From positions 1 to 22,703 of the forward strand of contig CALXJS010000026.1 in assembly GCA_944388685.1 (NCBI GenBank): a stretch of DNA of 22,703 bases, in the 5' to 3' direction. The position numbers were made by a program, and so were the translations under genes. The notes beneath the pieces are model-generated. The model had not been told where the DNA came from. It saw only the letters and a list, made by a program, of their open reading frames with translations, and did not search any database. Position 1 is the first letter of the stretch, and each line of letters begins with the position of its first letter. The DNA comes from an uncultured Clostridia bacterium (lineage in GTDB: Bacteria > Bacillota_A > Clostridia > TANB77 > CAG-508). This document shows positions 1 to 7,080 of the stretch, piece by piece.

Positions 1-182
1 TTAATTTCAATACTTTCTGGGATTATAGGTGATTTATTTTTACCGTTCTGGAATGTTACTTCGGTGTGTACTGTACTTTTGCTTATTCCAAATTTTTTTG
101 CTGCACCTCTTACTGTATCTTTTGAATCTATAATATATTGTGCAAGTTCTACTGCACGTTCTTCTATTGATACATTTTTCAT
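1..182 (-). CDS. SpoIIID-like sporulation transcriptional regulator (partial, 3' end outside window)
   Basis: Sixty codons are visible from an ATG at 180-182, preceded by a good ribosome site (AAAGGGG, about 10 nt upstream); the gene runs off the left edge. The first 39 residues look like the helix-turn-helix protein SpoIIID, the mother-cell DNA-binding regulator of sporulation: IEERAVELAQYIIDSKDTVR followed by AAKKFGISKSTVH, which matches the family's recognition helix region. After STVH the family normally continues with a K/T-D-V-T-E-R-L-P-type stretch. Here it reads TEVTFQNGKNKSPIIPESIE, which does not align, so this may be a divergent paralogue or a phage-like regulator, not the true sporulation SpoIIID. 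The rest of the gene is needed to decide. The HTH call is sound; the sporulation role is inferred. Confidence 0.6.
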   Translation of the reverse strand, partial: MKNVSIEERAVELAQYIIDSKDTVRGAAKKFGISKSTVHTEVTFQNGKNKSPIIPESIEI

Positions 183-273
183 ATTGTTCTAACCCCTTTA
201 TGGAAATACTTTTGTTTAATTGTATTCTTATATTTTTTGAGTTAGAACTTTTTTGTTTTATATGTATATGGAA

Positions 274-301
274 AAACTACTCCTGTTTTTAGAAGTAGTT
301 T
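274..301 (-). terminator. Rho-independent terminator of the 334-810 gene
   Basis: An inverted repeat AAACTACT (274-281) / AGTAGTTT (294-301), with further partial pairing inward, lies about 33 nt after the stop codon of the minus-strand gene. On that strand it is followed directly by a run of five T, the usual form of an intrinsic terminator. Confidence 0.7.
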
Positions 302-333
302 GAATTTTATTAACATCATCTAAATGGTTTTCG

Positions 334-810
334 CTATAGAATAAGTTTTTCTTTTTGAAATCTTAATTTTAATAATTTAAAATTAGTCGAATAATTTGAT
401 ATTATAATAATTTTTCCATTTTCCATCTTTATTATAAAAATTTTTATGTGATGTGATGTTATATATTTTATGTTTTTTATTTCATAAATTTTATATTTAT
501 AAGTAATTCCAAAAGTATTTTTATACATAATCTTATCATTTTCAATAGAAAAATAATAATTTTTTGTTTTTAATATAAGATAAGCAAAAGGCAATATGAA
601 GAATATTGAATTTATGATAATGTATGCAAGAACACCTTGTATACTATGTAACATTTCGCTACTAAGTATCAGTATTCCAATACTACTTCCTCCCAAAAGA
701 ATAGTCATCATAATATTAAAAAGGGTTTTTCCTGTACATTCTATATTATCTAGATTTATGTCATCAAAATTGATATTTTCTCTAACTAATCTAATTGAAT
801 ACTTTTTCAT
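334..810 (-). CDS. Hypothetical small membrane protein with two transmembrane helices
   Basis: This 158-residue protein is not recognised by name. A short N-terminal cytoplasmic stretch is followed by two hydrophobic helices (about residues 31-50 and 58-80, the latter YIIINSIFFILPFAYLIL). A soluble beta-rich tail of about 75 residues follows (YYFSIENDKIMYKN, then YKIYEIKNIKYI). The arrangement resembles bacterial membrane proteins with a PH-like (DUF304-type) domain after a two-helix anchor, but the similarity is only in layout. The start at 810 is supported by GAGAGGAGTT just upstream. The gene is followed by its own terminator at 274-301 and seems monocistronic. Its high A+T and Lys/Ile-rich composition match its neighbours. 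Confidence 0.7.
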   Translation of the reverse strand: MKKYSIRLVRENINFDDINLDNIECTGKTLFNIMMTILLGGSSIGILILSSEMLHSIQGVLAYIIINSIFFILPFAYLILKTKNYYFSIENDKIMYKNTFGITYKYKIYEIKNIKYITSHHIKIFIIKMENGKIIIISNYSTNFKLLKLRFQKEKLIL

Positions 811-1029
811 TTACTAACTCCTCTCATTGTTTAATTATATTTTTCTCTTCTCTCCAAAACTGATTATTGTATTCTGTTACCATAGCTAACAAGTTCTTTC
901 ATAACAACTTTTTCAATATATTTTGCCGTCTGTTTTCTCATCATCTCTTTTACTTTTTATATAGATTACCGTCTGTTTTAGTAATAATTTCAGATAATTT
1001 ATCAAATAATTCTTATTAGAATGACATTT

Positions 1030-1746
1030 TTAAATCTTAGAATTCAATTCTTGTATTTCTTTTGCCAATCTTCCCATTTCTTCAACCAAAGATAGCATTG
1101 TTTGGTTCATCCTTGCCAAATCATATTTGTTTATATTTGTTTTTTCATTTATATTTGTTTTCTGCTTTTCTGTATTTTCTTTAAATACTGCTAATTCATA
1201 TTTTCTTTCATATGATTTATATAAATCTGATAAGTAATATAAATCTTCTAAAAATTCTTCGTCTTTCATTTCTTTTAATTGCACTTGTTTCTTAATTATG
1301 AATGCATCTTTAGGATTGTCATTATATTGGTATCCACATTTTAAATCTGACTCTATTAGCATATATTTAGAAATATATTCTTTTGCTTCAACTAAAATTT
1401 GTGATTGTTTTTTTCCTGCACGACCAAAACCTATCCAAGATTCTACTATTTGTTCTTCAGCATTAAAACTGATTCCTATATATCTTCCTGTTGTTCCTTT
1501 TCTATTTTCTAGTGAAAAAATTTGGATCCAAGGAATCTCTTTTCTGTTATAAGCTGGACCTAATTTCACTTTCATATATAAGTCTTCAATTTTTATTCTT
1601 TCTTGCAATTGTGTATCTATTATGCTTTCTAGTTCTTCGTTTTCTAATCTTTTTTGTGTTCCTCTTTTTGTTGTTACTGTTTGTAATTCATATTTATAAC
1701 CGTTCATCAAATATTGAAATATTTCTTTTAAACTTTTAAATTCCAT
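1030..1746 (-). CDS. DUF3578 / McrB N-terminal-like domain protein with C-terminal coiled coil
   Basis: The 238-residue product has a central segment (about residues 62-112) with AYNRKEIPWIQIFSLENRKG, then TGRYIGISFNAEEQIVESW. This is the pattern of the DUF3578 (MrcB_N) domain: a basic residue, then PWI-x-IF, then a 'Y-I/V-x-x-F-s' strand. The domain is found at the N-terminus of McrB-like restriction GTPases and as a stand-alone protein in defence-rich regions. Here no AAA+ GTPase part (Walker A) follows. Instead the protein ends in a polar linker containing a tandem KTNIN repeat and a predicted coiled coil (about residues 205-238, ARMNQTMLSLVEEMGRLAKE). The ribosome site AAGGAGGAG lies 5 nt before the ATG. 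A 29-codon ORF precedes it in the same direction. Binding of modified DNA or another ligand is a family-based inference; no catalytic residues are visible. Confidence 0.6.
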   Translation of the reverse strand: MEFKSLKEIFQYLMNGYKYELQTVTTKRGTQKRLENEELESIIDTQLQERIKIEDLYMKVKLGPAYNRKEIPWIQIFSLENRKGTTGRYIGISFNAEEQIVESWIGFGRAGKKQSQILVEAKEYISKYMLIESDLKCGYQYNDNPKDAFIIKKQVQLKEMKDEEFLEDLYYLSDLYKSYERKYELAVFKENTEKQKTNINEKTNINKYDLARMNQTMLSLVEEMGRLAKEIQELNSKI

Positions 1747-1798
1747 TTTTACTCCTCCTTCTATTTTTAGTTTATATTACTTAAAGTACTTATATTAT

Positions 1799-1841
1799 GA
1801 ATGAAGAGGTATTCAATTTTAGCAATTATTCCTCTTCATTC
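1799..1841. terminator. 11-bp inverted repeat between the 29-codon ORF and the DUF3578 gene
   Basis: GAATGAAGAGG (1799-1809) and CCTCTTCATTC (1831-1841) form a perfect 11-bp stem with a 21-nt loop. It begins about 10 nt after the stop of the small ORF and lies about 50 nt upstream of the DUF3578 start. The minus strand has no T-run after it, so it may be a weak terminator, an attenuator or an mRNA processing hairpin. Confidence 0.5.
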
Positions 1842-1851
1842 TCCTTTGTTT

Positions 1852-1941
1852 TCATTTTTCTTGCTTATGATTTCCTCTTGAAATATCTAAAATAATTTCA
1901 AGTCTTATTTTTATACTGCCTAATAATTTTCTGATATCCAT
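1852..1941 (-). CDS. Small ORF, 29 codons, function unknown
   Basis: A 29-residue reading frame (MDIRKLLGSIKIRLEIILDI, then SRGNHKQEK) starts at an ATG preceded by AAAAGGAGG with ideal spacing, one of the strongest ribosome sites in the window. The upstream in-frame extension to 2037 lacks such a site and is probably not translated. The peptide is an amphipathic or hydrophobic helix with a basic tail. It matches no family I can name. It lies in the same direction as the DUF3578 gene, about 105 nt upstream, with a stem-loop between them, so it could be a leader peptide or a small partner protein. Evidence is limited to the ribosome site and reading frame. Confidence 0.4.
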   Translation of the reverse strand: MDIRKLLGSIKIRLEIILDISRGNHKQEK

Positions 1942-2060
1942 GATTATTCCTCCTTTTCTAAAAATATTAACCATAAATACCTTTACATTATTAGTGCTTT
2001 CGTAGTATAATAGTATTGGTCTAAATGCATGTCGCAATGTATTTATGATCCATCATGTTT

Positions 2061-2088
2061 ATTAGTCAAGCTTTAAAGCTTGGCTAAT
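2061..2088. repeat. 28-bp palindrome
   Basis: ATTAGTCAAGCTTT is followed directly by AAAGCTTGGCTAAT, which gives two 14-nt arms with one mismatch (a possible G-U pair) and no loop. It lies upstream of the 29-codon ORF in a stretch with no genes. On the plus strand it is followed by TTTAAATTTTAA. It could be a bidirectional terminator or a binding site for a dimeric protein. Between 2089 and 2287 I see only AT-rich sequence with degenerate fragments of the repeats found elsewhere in the window (for example TTTACGCAAA). Confidence 0.55.
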
Positions 2089-2287
2089 TTTAAATTTTAA
2101 AAGAATTACTTCCTTTGTTTATAATTTTACAATAAAATCTTTTCTATGTCAATAGCTTTTTACGTATTTATAAAATATGTAATATTTACGCAAATTTATG
2201 TGTTTTTTATTAGAAATTACTGTATTTTTTCGAATTAGTATTTACGCACACGTAGTTTTTTGCAGTTTTTTTTACTATCGTTTTTTT

Positions 2288-2330
2288 ATTTGTGTGTAAT
2301 CGCTAGAGCAAATCGATGTTCTTGTATAGA
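2288..2330. repeat. Copy of the intergenic module 'ATTTGTGTgCAATC...'
   Basis: ATTTGTGTGTAATCGCTAGA and the following bases align with 16662-16706 (ATTTGTGTGCAATCATTAGA...) and with 8036-8083 at roughly three quarters identity. As in the 16.6-kb copy, a strong hairpin follows at once. This indicates a degenerate member of the repeat family described at 11560 and 16549. Confidence 0.5.
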
Positions 2331-2332
2331 AA

Positions 2333-2375
2333 AAAATCAAGTCTTATATGTTATCCCATACTAAGACTTGATTTT
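2333..2375 (-). terminator. Rho-independent terminator of the tcdA operon
   Basis: A perfect 14-bp stem, AAAATCAAGTCTTA (2333-2346) with TAAGACTTGATTTT (2362-2375), lies 67 nt after the tcdA stop codon. On the minus strand the stem ends in a run of seven T. The loop is 15 nt. Confidence 0.8.
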
Positions 2376-2441
2376 AATATTCTTCATTTTTCAACTACTC
2401 TTAAAGATTTTAGACCTATCATTCTTTTCTTGTTATACATT

Positions 2442-3143
2442 TTACGCCATTTCTTTTTTCATAATATCTTTAATAACTTCGCCAGCTATCAGCATTCCTG
2501 CAACAGAAGGAACAAAAGATATACTAGCAGGTGTTCTAGATTCTATATCATGTTTTATCGGCTCTTCTTTAGAATATAACACCTTCAAATGCGTTATTCC
2601 TCTTTTTTTTAATTCTTTTCTCATTACTTTAGCCAACGGACATACTGATGTCTTATAAATATCCGTTATTTCAAATTTGGTTGGATCTAATTTATTTCCT
2701 GTTCCCATACAAGAAATAATAGGAACATTTTGCTTTTGTGCATATTCTACTAATTTTAACTTTGTTGTAACTGTATCAACAGCATCTACCACATAACTTA
2801 TTGTATTATTTATTAATGTTTCTTCTCCTTCTTCTATATCTTGTGGCATATATGTTTTTATATTAGCGTTCGGATTAATTGATAAAATTCTTTCTTTCAT
2901 GCAATCAATTTTTCGTTTTCCTATGTTAGCTACAGTAGCATGGATTTGTCTATTTAAATTACTAGGTGAAATGCTATCATTATCTATAAGTGTAATATTT
3001 TCTATTCCTGCTCTTATAAGTCCTTCTATCGCAAACGAACCTACTCCACCAATTCCGTATACAATAACACTTGCTCTTGCTATTTTTTTCAAATTTTCTT
3101 TACCTATTAATAATTCTGTTCTTTCATTCCATTTTTCTTTCAT
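2442..3143 (-). CDS. tcdA: tRNA threonylcarbamoyladenosine dehydratase (TcdA/CsdL, YrvM type; ThiF/E1-like)
   Basis: The product (233 aa) is an E1-like adenylating enzyme that cyclises t6A at position 37 of ANN-decoding tRNAs to ct6A, using ATP. Visible motifs are the nucleotide-binding loop VYGIGGVGSFAIEGL (about residues 28-42), DNDSISPSNLNRQIHA (about 57-72), the VDAVD strand-and-loop (about 116-120), the family segment MGTGNKLDPTKFEITDIYKT and the C-terminal SRTPASISFVPSVAGM. It is slightly shorter than the E. coli (268) and B. subtilis (about 254) forms and lacks their C-terminal extension. The ribosome site AAAGGA lies 9 nt before the ATG. The upstream membrane-protein gene ends 17 nt away, so the two are probably cotranscribed, with termination at 2333-2375. 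Confidence 0.9.
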   Translation of the reverse strand: MKEKWNERTELLIGKENLKKIARASVIVYGIGGVGSFAIEGLIRAGIENITLIDNDSISPSNLNRQIHATVANIGKRKIDCMKERILSINPNANIKTYMPQDIEEGEETLINNTISYVVDAVDTVTTKLKLVEYAQKQNVPIISCMGTGNKLDPTKFEITDIYKTSVCPLAKVMRKELKKRGITHLKVLYSKEEPIKHDIESRTPASISFVPSVAGMLIAGEVIKDIMKKEMA

Positions 3144-3160
3144 TTATTTTTTCCTTTTCT

Positions 3161-3982
3161 CTATTTTTTACTACTCTCTACAATTCTTTTTAATATGCTT
3201 GCCACATTTTCTTTTTGTTCATTTAAACCAAAATACCTTTTTGGTATATATAAATTAAACACATTTCCTTGTTCCAATTCCACTTCTAATTGATATCTAA
3301 AAATATTTTCCTTTTCTTTTTTTACCGCAAACTTATCTGTTTCTATAACATATCCCTTTTCAATGTATTTTTTTGTTTTTTTAGATAATTCAAAAAAATA
3401 AGTATATTTATTATCTAAACACATTAGATAAATTGGTTTTAGTAATGTTTTTTTCCATAAAACATATTTTTTCTTTATTGGCTTTATCCTTACTATGATA
3501 TATTCTATATTTGTTATATGATTAATTTTTAAAAATTCTGCAATATTGTGTGAATCGAATCTTTCAAATTCAAAAGATTTTATTTTTTTATTTGTATCAA
3601 AAAAACTTTCCTTCTCTATATTTTTTTCAATTCTTTTTTGATTTATTAAATAGCCTGTAAAACTTCCAATTATATAGGCACATACCAAAAGCATATTAGG
3701 TTTTAAAACTATTATATATCCTAATATATAAATAACAATACTGCATCTTAGTAAAATTTTATTAAAATTCTTTTCTGTAAATGTCCCTATATGCTTTTTT
3801 ACTGTTGTCATTGTAATAATACTTCCTAAAAATGGTGCAAGAAAAATAATTACTAAAATAGTTATAAGTGTACTATTGTTTGCCAATATAATATTAATTG
3901 CTAATATCATAAAAATTTCTATGGCTATTAATAATAATATAGAATAAATGATAAAAAACTTTTTTTGCGTCATATTTTTCAT
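3161..3982 (-). CDS. Hypothetical membrane protein with about four transmembrane helices
   Basis: From the chosen start the product is 273 residues. It has about four hydrophobic helices (roughly residues 8-31, 36-60, 78-93 and 96-113). A cytoplasmic C-terminal half of about 150 residues follows, rich in Lys, Ile and Tyr (for example NHITNIEYIIVRIKPIKKKY). No family is recognised. An ATG at 4000 lies 18 nt further upstream in frame, but the sequence after it (ATGAGAAGGAGAGCAATT) itself contains the ribosome site AGAAGGAGAG, correctly spaced for the ATG at 3980-3982. The upstream ATG would also leave almost no leader after the promoter at 4009-4047, so 3982 is preferred. The gene is the first of an operon with tcdA (17-nt gap). 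A link to tRNA modification is not implied by its sequence. Confidence 0.7.
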   Translation of the reverse strand: MKNMTQKKFFIIYSILLLIAIEIFMILAINIILANNSTLITILVIIFLAPFLGSIITMTTVKKHIGTFTEKNFNKILLRCSIVIYILGYIIVLKPNMLLVCAYIIGSFTGYLINQKRIEKNIEKESFFDTNKKIKSFEFERFDSHNIAEFLKINHITNIEYIIVRIKPIKKKYVLWKKTLLKPIYLMCLDNKYTYFFELSKKTKKYIEKGYVIETDKFAVKKEKENIFRYQLEVELEQGNVFNLYIPKRYFGLNEQKENVASILKRIVESSKK

Positions 3983-4008
3983 AATTGCTCTCCTTCTCAT
4001 TTTTTATT

Positions 4009-4047
4009 ATTTTATAGTATTATACCTCTTTTGTAAACATTTTTCTA
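4009..4047 (-). promoter_or_regulatory. Sigma-A-type promoter(s) for the membrane protein-tcdA operon
   Basis: On the minus strand a perfect TATAAT (plus 4019-4024) lies 17 nt after TAGAAA (4042-4047). An overlapping alternative is TTTACA (4032-4037), 17 nt, TAAAAT (4009-4014). Either gives a short leader before the ribosome site of the gene starting at 3982. Confidence 0.6.
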
Positions 4048-4067
4048 TGCTTTACTCATTTTTATTA

Positions 4068-4096
4068 TTGCTAAATCCTTATAAGTAGTATATAAT
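4068..4096 (+). promoter_or_regulatory. Sigma-A-type promoter for the FAD-dependent oxidoreductase
   Basis: TTGCTA (4068-4073), 17-nt spacer, then perfect TATAAT (4091-4096). Transcription would start near 4103. The ribosome site AAGGAG (4120-4125) and the ATG at 4132 follow. The promoter is back to back with that of the divergent operon. Confidence 0.75.
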
Positions 4097-4131
4097 ACAT
4101 TCACTTATATTAACTATTTAAGGAGTTAACC

Positions 4132-5739
4132 ATGTTAAGAATTCAAAATATAAAAATACGAGAAAATATTTCTGATAAAACATTAATTAATTTTGTCATA
4201 AAGAAACATCACATTGCTAGTTCAGATGTAATCGATTGGCATATTGTTAAAAAGTCGATTGATGCACGAAAAAAAACAGATGTCTACTTTCAATATACTA
4301 TTGACATACTTGTTAAAGATGAAACAAAATATCCTAGTATTTTAAAAATAGAACCATTTGACATTGACAAGAAAATAGAGACCTCATTAGATGTAAATTC
4401 TATTCGTTCTTTACAATCAGGTCCTTCTCCAATTATTATTGGGGCTGGTCCTGCTGGATTATTTTCTGCCTTAACTTTCATCCAAAACGGTATTTGTCCC
4501 ATCGTTATTGAACAAGGAAAAACTGTTGAGGATAGAAAAAAAGATATTGATAATTTTTTACAACATAGCATATTAAATCTTTCCTCAAATGTACAATTTG
4601 GTGAAGGGGGTGCTGGTACTTTCTCAGACGGAAAATTAACAACCGGAATTCACAATCCATTATGTCAAAAAGTTTTAAAAGATTTTGTAGCATTTGGTGC
4701 CCCTGAAGAAATATTGTATCTATCTAAGCCACATATTGGAACAGATAATTTAATTCATATTATTAAAAATATCAGAAATTATATATTGCAAAAAGGTGGG
4801 ACTTTTTATTTTAATACAAAATTTATAGACTTTACAGTGAAACATAATAAAATATATTCTGTAATATTAAAAAACCTAGAAGATAATACTACTTTTGAAC
4901 TTCCAACCAATAATCTAATTTTAGCTATTGGGCATAGTTCTAGAGATACTTTTGAGTTATTATATAAAAATGGGATTCTAATGGAACAGAAAAATTTTTC
5001 TGTTGGTCTTAGAATTGAACATTTACAAGAAACTATTAATACTGCACAATATGGTAATATAACAAAACTAAAATTACCACCTGCTGAATATAAGTTAGCA
5101 TATCATTCCCCTTCGGGTCGTTCTTGCTATACATTTTGCATGTGTCCAGGTGGAACTGTAATTGCATCTTCTAGTGAAAACCATACGATTGTAACAAATG
5201 GAATGAGCAATTATTTAAGAAATGGTACAAATGCCAATTCTGCTTTACTTGTTAATGTAACGCCAAAAGATTTTGTAGACTCTTCTCCTTTGGCCGGTAT
5301 TTATTTTCAAAAAGATTTAGAAGAAAAAGCATTTATTTTAGGTGGTTCTAATTATTATGCTCCTATCCAAAAAGTAGAAGACTTTTTACATAATCAAAAA
5401 TCTTCTACTATTGGTTCTGTTACGCCTTCTTATTTGCCTGGCACAACTTTATCAAATTTAAATGAAATTCTACCTGAATTTGTATCTTCTACATTAAAAG
5501 AAGGTATTATCTATTTTGATAAGAAACTACACGGTTTTGCTAATCCTGATGGTATTTTAACTGGTGTTGAAACGCGAAGTTCTTCTCCAGTTAAAATTCC
5601 TAGAAACGACCATTTCATAGCAAATGTAGATGGAATTTATCCTTGTGGAGAAGGTGCTGGATATGCAGGTGGTATTATGTCTGCCGCAGTTGATGGTATT
5701 AAAATAAGTTTATCGATTTTAGGTGCTACCATTTATTAA
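4132..5739 (+). CDS. FAD-dependent dehydrogenase, COG2509-like
   Basis: This 535-residue protein belongs to the widespread, poorly characterised NAD(P)/FAD-dependent oxidoreductase family typical of Firmicutes. Residues 1-90 form the family's N-terminal domain, including KKSIDARKKTDVYFQYTID. The dinucleotide-binding loop IIIGAGPAGLFSALTF is at about residues 100-116, then EQGKTVEDRKKDI. VQFGEGGAGTFSDGKLTTG follows at about 154-172. The C-terminal FAD contact is VDGIYPCGEGAGYAGGIMSA at about 500-520. No membrane segment or signal peptide is seen. It is the only clear plus-strand gene here and has its own strong promoter; its 3' end converges on the cysteine desulfurase gene, with no strong terminator visible in the 92-nt gap. 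The exact substrate is unknown. Length and motifs fit an intact member of the family. Confidence 0.88.
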   Translation: MLRIQNIKIRENISDKTLINFVIKKHHIASSDVIDWHIVKKSIDARKKTDVYFQYTIDILVKDETKYPSILKIEPFDIDKKIETSLDVNSIRSLQSGPSPIIIGAGPAGLFSALTFIQNGICPIVIEQGKTVEDRKKDIDNFLQHSILNLSSNVQFGEGGAGTFSDGKLTTGIHNPLCQKVLKDFVAFGAPEEILYLSKPHIGTDNLIHIIKNIRNYILQKGGTFYFNTKFIDFTVKHNKIYSVILKNLEDNTTFELPTNNLILAIGHSSRDTFELLYKNGILMEQKNFSVGLRIEHLQETINTAQYGNITKLKLPPAEYKLAYHSPSGRSCYTFCMCPGGTVIASSSENHTIVTNGMSNYLRNGTNANSALLVNVTPKDFVDSSPLAGIYFQKDLEEKAFILGGSNYYAPIQKVEDFLHNQKSSTIGSVTPSYLPGTTLSNLNEILPEFVSSTLKEGIIYFDKKLHGFANPDGILTGVETRSSSPVKIPRNDHFIANVDGIYPCGEGAGYAGGIMSAAVDGIKISLSILGATIY

Positions 5740-5831
5740 AACCAATTTTTGTATTGATTGTTATAGGAAATAATTTGAAACTTTTTTATCTTAAAAAACA
5801 AATCTTTCATTTTCTGTGCATCGTTATTTTT

Positions 5832-6968
5832 TTATTTAGTTCCTGTAACAATCTCTGCTAAGGTTTCCACCAGATAATCCACATCTTCTTTTGTATTGTC
5901 ATCCCCAAAAGTCAATCTTAAAGTTCCTTCTGCATATTCACTTGTCAACCCAATTGCCGTTAAAACATGTGATGGTAAGCTACTTCCTGAAGAACAGGCA
6001 CTTCCAGCTGAAGCACATATACCATTTTCATCTAATTTCATTAATAATTCGCTACCATTAGCCCCCTTAAAAGATATATTACTATTTCCTGGTAAACGTT
6101 GCTCCATAGAACCATTTATTTTCATTTCTTTTACTTTGTGTTTCATTTCAGATAAAAAGTAATTTCTTAGCATTTCTAATTTTGCAATATGGGAATCTAA
6201 AGTATTTTTAGCTAACTTACAAGCCTCTCCTAATCCAACCATTCCTGCCACATTTTCTGTTCCTGCACGTTTATTTCTCTCTTGATGTCCACCATCAATT
6301 AAGTTTTTAAATTCTATATTTCTATTTACATATAAAGCGCCTATCCCCTTCGGTGCTCCTATTTTGTGACCAGATAAAGATAACAAATCAATGTTCATTC
6401 TTTTCACATCAATCTCTACATTCCCACAAGCTTGAACAGCATCTGTGTGAAAAATAATACCTTTTTCACGAGCAAGTTCTCCTATTTCTTTTATTGGCTG
6501 TATTGTTCCAATTTCATTATTTGCAAACATAATACTAATCAAGATTGTATTATCCGTTATAGAATTTTTTAATTCTTCTATATTTATAAAACCTTTTTCA
6601 TTTACATTTAAATACGTAACCTTTATTCCATTTTCTTCTAATGTTTTACAAGTGTTTAATATAGCTGGATGTTCAATTTTGGATGTTATCATATGTTTTC
6701 CTTTATTTTTTTCCAACCCCATTATTCCCTTTAATGCTGTATTATCACTTTCTGTTCCGCCACCTGTAAAATAGATTTCATTTTTATCACAATTTATTAA
6801 TTCTGCTACTTGCTTTCGTGCTTCTTCTACTGCTACTCTTGCTCTTCTTCCTAATGTATATAGTGAAGAAGGATTTCCATACTCTTCTATAAGATAAGGA
6901 AACATTTTGTCAAGGACTTCTTTTTTTATTTTTGTTGTTGCTGCATTATCAAAATATCTTATCTTCAT
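5832..6968 (-). CDS. Cysteine desulfurase (NifS/IscS class)
   Basis: This PLP enzyme (378 aa) takes sulfur from L-cysteine as a protein persulfide and releases alanine, supplying Fe-S cluster assembly or tRNA thiolation. Visible are the start YFDNAATT (residues 5-12), FTGGGTESDN, the PLP-stacking His in SKIEHPA (H100), FHTDAVQA and the PLP-binding lysine in LSGHKIGAPKG (K202). The catalytic cysteine C325 sits in the long-loop motif SAGSACSSGSS typical of IscS/NifS (group I), not SufS. The length is complete for the family. The usual partners (iscU, iscR, mnmA, thiI) are absent from its flanks, so its acceptor cannot be inferred. The ribosome site is AAGGTAAGGGGG shortly before the ATG. Half of a family B repeat (6989-7010) lies just upstream. 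Confidence 0.92.
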   Translation of the reverse strand: MKIRYFDNAATTKIKKEVLDKMFPYLIEEYGNPSSLYTLGRRARVAVEEARKQVAELINCDKNEIYFTGGGTESDNTALKGIMGLEKNKGKHMITSKIEHPAILNTCKTLEENGIKVTYLNVNEKGFINIEELKNSITDNTILISIMFANNEIGTIQPIKEIGELAREKGIIFHTDAVQACGNVEIDVKRMNIDLLSLSGHKIGAPKGIGALYVNRNIEFKNLIDGGHQERNKRAGTENVAGMVGLGEACKLAKNTLDSHIAKLEMLRNYFLSEMKHKVKEMKINGSMEQRLPGNSNISFKGANGSELLMKLDENGICASAGSACSSGSSLPSHVLTAIGLTSEYAEGTLRLTFGDDNTKEDVDYLVETLAEIVTGTK

Positions 6969-6988
6969 TTCTTCCCCCTTACCTTTCT

Positions 6989-7010
6989 GGTTGAAAAAGA
7001 ATTAAAATTT
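6989..7010. repeat. Single terminal repeat of family B (solo end)
   Basis: GGTTGAAAAAGAATTAAAAT (6989-7008) matches the left end of the 13093 element almost exactly (GGTTGAAAAAGAATTATATT). No matching right end is visible in the next 90 nt, so this looks like a remnant or a solo end. It lies in the leader of the cysteine desulfurase gene. Confidence 0.5.
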
Positions 7011-7080
7011 GATATATTCTTAATATAATACTTATTTCACAATCCTTTTTCCTTCCTAAACTTTCTCATATTATTGTATG

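Noticed and set aside
864..944. 26-codon minus-strand ORF (MMRKQTAKYIEKVVMKELVS...) and a 14-nt repeat TTRCCGTCTGTTTT at 923 and 966
   Set aside because: The ribosome site is weak (AAAGAG), there is no family similarity, and flanking frames show other short fragments. It may be a gene remnant in the 811-1029 gap, but the evidence is too thin for a feature.
1942..2037. Longer start for the 29-codon ORF
   Set aside because: The extension has no ribosome site, while the internal ATG has an ideal one.
2376..2397. A solo family B end (CTTCATTTTTCAACTA)
   Set aside because: Only the TTTTTCAAC part matches; the rest is too AT-rich to separate from chance.
5740..5831. A bidirectional terminator between the convergent FAD and desulfurase genes
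   Set aside because: Only a weak TTTTTTA / TTAAAAAA pairing is present; no stable GC-containing stem could be found.
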